Assembly: GCF_036884655.1 (NCBI RefSeq)
Contig: NC_088327.1
Coordinates: 15,178,501-15,242,500 of the forward strand
Origin: Musa acuminata AAA Group
Lineage: Eukaryota; Streptophyta; Magnoliopsida; Zingiberales; Musaceae
Length of the DNA: 64,000 nt
Direction of reading: 5' to 3'
Shown: positions 60,769 to 64,000 of the stretch, one piece after another
Numbering within the stretch: the stretch's first letter is position 1
Layout of the letters: every line of letters starts with the position of its first letter
Program-made: the position numbers and the translations under genes
The notes under the pieces: generated by a model
Databases searched by the model: none
Told to the model about the DNA's origin: nothing
Seen by the model: the letters and a program-made list of their open reading frames with translations, nothing else

Positions 60769-61021
60769 CTGGGGACTACGACGTAGTGGTCTAGTACGTC
60801 CGTAGTCGATGAGTCGAGTGAATTATTACAGAGATAATAATTCACTGAGTTAGAAGGAGTTCTGACAAGTATGACTCACAGCTAGCTCGATATTGGGCCT
60901 AGAGGGTCACACACATATGGTAGGCATTGCGATGAGTAGAGGTTCGGATATGAGATATCCGACGGAGCCCTTGTCTTATTGGATATCCAATAAGCCCCTG
61001 AATTATTAGATCCCATGGACG
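60769..61021 (+). repeat. Inverted LTR segment of Copia-1
   Basis: Reverse complement of the 3' LTR stretch about 31809-32089, starting GGGGACTACGACGTAGTGG. LTR sequence equivalent to 32090-32949 is missing. Confidence 0.82.
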
Positions 61022-61105
61022 TTGTTCAATAAGTCATCTCATGGATATCCAATAAGCCCTTGAATTATTAGATCCCATGGATATCCAGTAAGTCATCTCA
61101 TAGGT
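61022..61105. other. Filler junction made of repeated LTR scraps
   Basis: Two copies of TCATCTCATGGATATCCA-like sequence plus AATAAGCCCTTGAATTATTAGATCCCATGG scraps lie between the inverted LTR piece and the gag fragment. AAGTCATCTCAT is shared with the gag end. Confidence 0.65.
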
Positions 61106-61702
61106 CATTAATGGCCCGATTAGTTCTTCAAGAGGGAAGTTGTTTAGATCTTTCACCTCTTGAATAGCAGTGACTTTAGGATCCCAACTCTTAGGAAGGG
61201 ATCTTAGAATCTTATTTACGAGCTCAAAATCTGAAAAACTTTTTCCGAGTCCTTTTAGACCGTTAACGATATCCGTGAAACGGGTAAACATGTCGCCAAT
61301 AGTCTCACTCGGTTTCATCCGGAAAAGTTCGAAAGAATGTATCAAAAGATTGATTTTTGACTCTTTCACTCTACTTGTGCCTTCATGAGTCACTTCGAGT
61401 GTGTGCCAAATATCAAATGCGGTTTCACAAACCGAAACACGGTTGAACTCATTTTTATCAAGCGCACAAAATAAGGCATTTATAGCCTTTGCATTAAGAG
61501 CGAAAGCCTTCTTCTCCAATTCATTCCAATCGATCATTGGAAGAGAAGACTTCGAAAATCCATTTTCGACAAGATTCCAAAGTTCAAAATCCATAGAAAT
61601 AAGAAAGATCCTCATTCGGGTCTTCTAATAGGTGTAGTACGTCCCATTGAACATGGGTGGACGTGTAATAGAATGACCCTCTTGGTTTCCGGTGTATGTC
61701 AT
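61106..61702 (-). pseudogene. Gag of a third Sirevirus-like copy, truncated
   Basis: ATG at 61702, close relative of the gags at 42514 and 53175. A single in-frame TAG at 61627-61625 replaces the conserved Trp26 (WKTRMR context). It then stays open through NALFCALDKNEFNRVSVCE and ILRSLPKSWDPKVTAIQEVK to FPLEELIGPLMTYEM, where the rearranged LTR junction cuts it off. Confidence 0.88.
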
Positions 61703-61738
61703 CTCTCTTGGGTTTTAATCCGTTTGAGAGTTAACCCC

Positions 61739-61750
61739 GCTCTGATACCA
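61739..61750 (-). other. Primer-binding site of the third Sirevirus-like copy
   Basis: GCTCTGATACCA on the plus strand, between the gag start and the LTR at 61753. Confidence 0.82.
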
Positions 61751-61752
61751 AC

Positions 61753-63309
61753 TATTAGGATCAAGAGCACTAAGAGGGGGAGGGGGAGGGGGGGGGTGAA
61801 TTAGTGCAGCGGAAAACTTTCGACGATTAAAAAGGTGTTCGCACGATAAAAGCGATTTCGATAGAAAAGCCGATTCGTAAATCTCTTTAACTTATAATCA
61901 AGCGAGATGTAATTAAAGGAAATCTATGAAGGCAGTTTGCAGTTATGATGAAAGTTAAAATATAAGCGCAAACTGAAATATGATGTTCGTACGATAAAAC
62001 TGATTTACGTCTAAACGTCGATTCGGAAAATATTGAACTTTAAAACACGATCGTAAATGTGCAGAAGGCAGTAAGCTATTAAGGAGGTTTGCAGTAAGGA
62101 TAAGATGCTCAAAGTAAATGCAAACCAAGATTTAGAGTGGTTTGGTCAATCTTGACCTACATCCACTTTTGGCTTCCTCCACCGACGAGGTCACCGACGT
62201 CTACTAGAGGCCTTCCTTCAATAGGCGAAGGCCAACCACCCTTTTACAGTTTCACTCCTTTTGACGGGCTTAGGAGACAACCCTTACAGAATTTTCTCTC
62301 CTCTCTTTAAAGATCAGAACTTGGAAGAAAAGAGGGAGAAGAACTTTTGGCCTTTACAACAATTTTGAGCTCTAAAAATCACAGAATAAGATCAGGATTT
62401 CGGTGTGTTTTTGGTGCTCTTTCAGTGCTGAAAGGGTGGGGTATTTATAGGCCCCAACCTAGTTTGAATTTCGAGTTCAAAACTGTCAATTCTCAGAATT
62501 CCGGGATCTAGCGGTTGCACCTCCTGACTGAGGCGGTTGCACCGCTTGGCAAAGCTCGAAGACTGAGCCTCTGGGCGGTGCCACCTCCTGTCAGGGGCGG
62601 TTGCACCTCCTGCCAGAGCTCGAAGACCGAGCTAAGGCGGTGCCACCGCCTAACTAAGGCGGTTGCACCTCTTGCCAGAGCTCGAAGACCGAGCTCAGGC
62701 GGTGCCACCTCTTGTCAGGGGCGGTTGCACCGCCCAGTCTCGCTCGGAGACTAAGCCCAGGCGGTGCCACCGCTTGGCTGGGGCAATTCAACCGCCCGAC
62801 AGAAATCAGGGTCCGAATGGGTTGATCCATTTGGCCCAATTTGGGCTTTTCAAGGGCCCAATTGCCCCAAGATTAAGTTAATGGGATCACCTCCCATTTT
62901 TAACTTAATCATTGTGCTAACTACGATATTTCCTAAGACATTTACTGTAACTTGCTCCGGTGCGTCAATCGCTTCTTCCGGCGAACTTCCGTCGATCATC
63001 CGATGAACCCTCGATGATGCTCCTGCGGACTTCCGGCAAACTCCTGGACTTGCGACGATCCACTTGGCGAGTTCCGACGAGCTTCTTTGGCAAGCTCATG
63101 GACTTCTCGGATTTGTTCCCGTAGAGCCTCCGACGATTCTCCGAACTTCTGTCGAACTCTCGAACTCCCAACGTGATCATTGTCTTGATTCCGGCACAAC
63201 TCCTACTGCATATCTTACTTTCATCGTAGTTAATCCTGCACACTTATCTAACATATAGATTAGATAACAAATGACAATTGACTTCATCATCAAAATCCGA
63301 GATTCAACA
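61753..63309 (-). repeat. 5' LTR of the third Sirevirus-like copy
   Basis: 1557 bp on the minus strand, with plus-strand end GATTCAACA at 63309. It has at least six GGCGGTGCCACC-type palindromic or half motifs (62515-62800). The inner terminus is decayed (CTAATA for CTAACA). Confidence 0.85.
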
Positions 63310-63319
63310 ATACTAAGGT

Positions 63320-64000
63320 ATTCATTATGAAGAAACCTTCGCTCTTGTGGTTAGATTTGAAGCCATAAAGATTCTCCTTGCTTATGCTAGTTGTAATAAT
63401 TTGAAGTTATTTCAAATAGATGTTAAAAGTATTTTTCTTAATGGCTTTATTTCCGAAGAAGTTTATGTTGAACAACCATCGGGATTTTAGAATGCTATTT
63501 TTCTGAATTAAGTGTTTAAGTTATCTAAGGCTTTCTATGGATTAAAACAAACTCCTAGAGCTTGGTATGAGAGACTTAGTTCTTTCCTTATTCAAAATAA
63601 TTTTATGAAAGTCAAGGTCGATACTACATTATTTATTAAATATTTTAAAAATAATTTTCTCATTATCCAAATTTATGTTGATGATATCATTTTCGGTTTT
63701 GCAAATGAAGATTTGTTTGAATCGTTTACCAAATGTATGAGTCAAGAGTTTGAAATGAGCTTAATGAGTGAATTAACTTTTTTTTCTTAGGATTGTAAAT
63801 TAAATAATTAAGTGATGAAATTTTTATTAGTCATACTAAGTATGCTTTAGATCTATTGAAATGATTTAATATGGATAGTGCTAAAGCTATTAATACACTA
63901 ACGAGTACTTCTACAAAATTAGATATAGACATTAATGAAGAATGTTTTGATCAAAAGACTTATAGGGGTATAATAGATAGTTTATTATATCTCACAATAA
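63320..64000 (+). pseudogene. Sirevirus-type Copia reverse transcriptase remnant, runs off window
   Basis: Translation shows ALVVRFEAIKILLAYA, then FQIDVKSIFLNGFISEEVYV, then KLSKAFYGLKQTPRAWYERL and IIQIYVDDIIFGFANEDLFE, with the YVDD catalytic motif kept. LDIDINEECFDQKTYRGIID follows near the window end. Several stops (63489, 63511 and after 63788). It could descend from the autonomous partner lineage of the gag-only elements, but it is not contiguous with any of their LTRs in normal order. Confidence 0.88.

Larger units (their letters stand above)
31331..61021 (-). mobile_element. Copia-1: Ty1/Copia element split by nested insertions
   Basis: Reading right to left: broken 5' LTR (60284-61021), primer-binding site complementary to initiator tRNA-Met (60271-60282), GC-rich leader (59102-60270), more leader (51142-51569 and 38160-38413), gag (37628-38160 and 35791-36051), protease/integrase/RT/RNase H (32964-35790), then 3' LTR (31331-32949). 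The gaps are foreign insertions bounded by TSDs. The gag and RNase H types resemble the Angela/Tork side of Copia. It is degenerate, with many in-frame stops, mostly at CAG or TGG codons. Confidence 0.82.

Overview
The window looks like nuclear DNA of a flowering plant, most likely a monocot of the banana family (Musaceae, Zingiberales). The reasons are spliced genes of plant-specific families, a GC-rich monocot-style first exon, abundant Ty1/Copia and Ty3/gypsy LTR retrotransposons, and a TACCG-rich imperfect repeat of the kind I associate with Musa and Ensete. The family is recognised from memory of such repeats, not from a search.

Genic part, about 1-30.6 kb, minus strand. (1) The first long exon of a SMAX1/SMXL gene (Clp-N domain; karrikin/strigolactone signalling repressor) runs off the left edge. 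(2) A complete two-exon TET8-like tetraspanin lies at 11151-14159. (3) A complete eight-exon HDDC2-like 5'-deoxynucleotidase (HD domain) lies at 17818-23885. Between (2) and (3) a long-inverted-repeat element carries a decayed leucine-rich-repeat extensin (LRX) fragment. At 28158-30580 a decayed, internally deleted direct duplicate of the tetraspanin-HDDC2 interval is cut off by a gypsy LTR. Smaller insertions include an 839-bp LTR mini-element with target-site duplication (TSD) AATAG, an intronic inverted-repeat MITE and an intronic solo LTR.

Retrotransposon part, 24.8-64 kb. The main object is one minus-strand Copia element (3' LTR 31331-32949, primer-binding site 60271-60282, broken 5' LTR from 60284). 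It is stretched to about 30 kb by nested insertions, most with perfect 5-bp TSDs: a solo LTR in its gag (36052-37627, AGAGT); a gypsy element (38414-51136, GCAAC), itself split by a 7.3-kb element (40869-48162, AGAAG); and a second 7.5-kb element (51570-59096, AATAT). The last two belong to one Sirevirus-like family that keeps LTRs, primer-binding site and gag but has no pol. A long AT-rich non-coding block with repeated polypurine-tract-like motifs stands in its place. The LTRs at 40869 and 46568 look almost identical, so that insertion is young. The Copia 5' LTR ends in an inversion and a filler junction fused to a third gag/LTR copy (61106-63309). The window closes in a decayed Sirevirus-type reverse transcriptase.

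The three host genes share no evident pathway; their adjacency is simply local gene order. I saw no CRISPR array, no rRNA and no convincing tRNA gene. All splice sites and element boundaries were read by eye.
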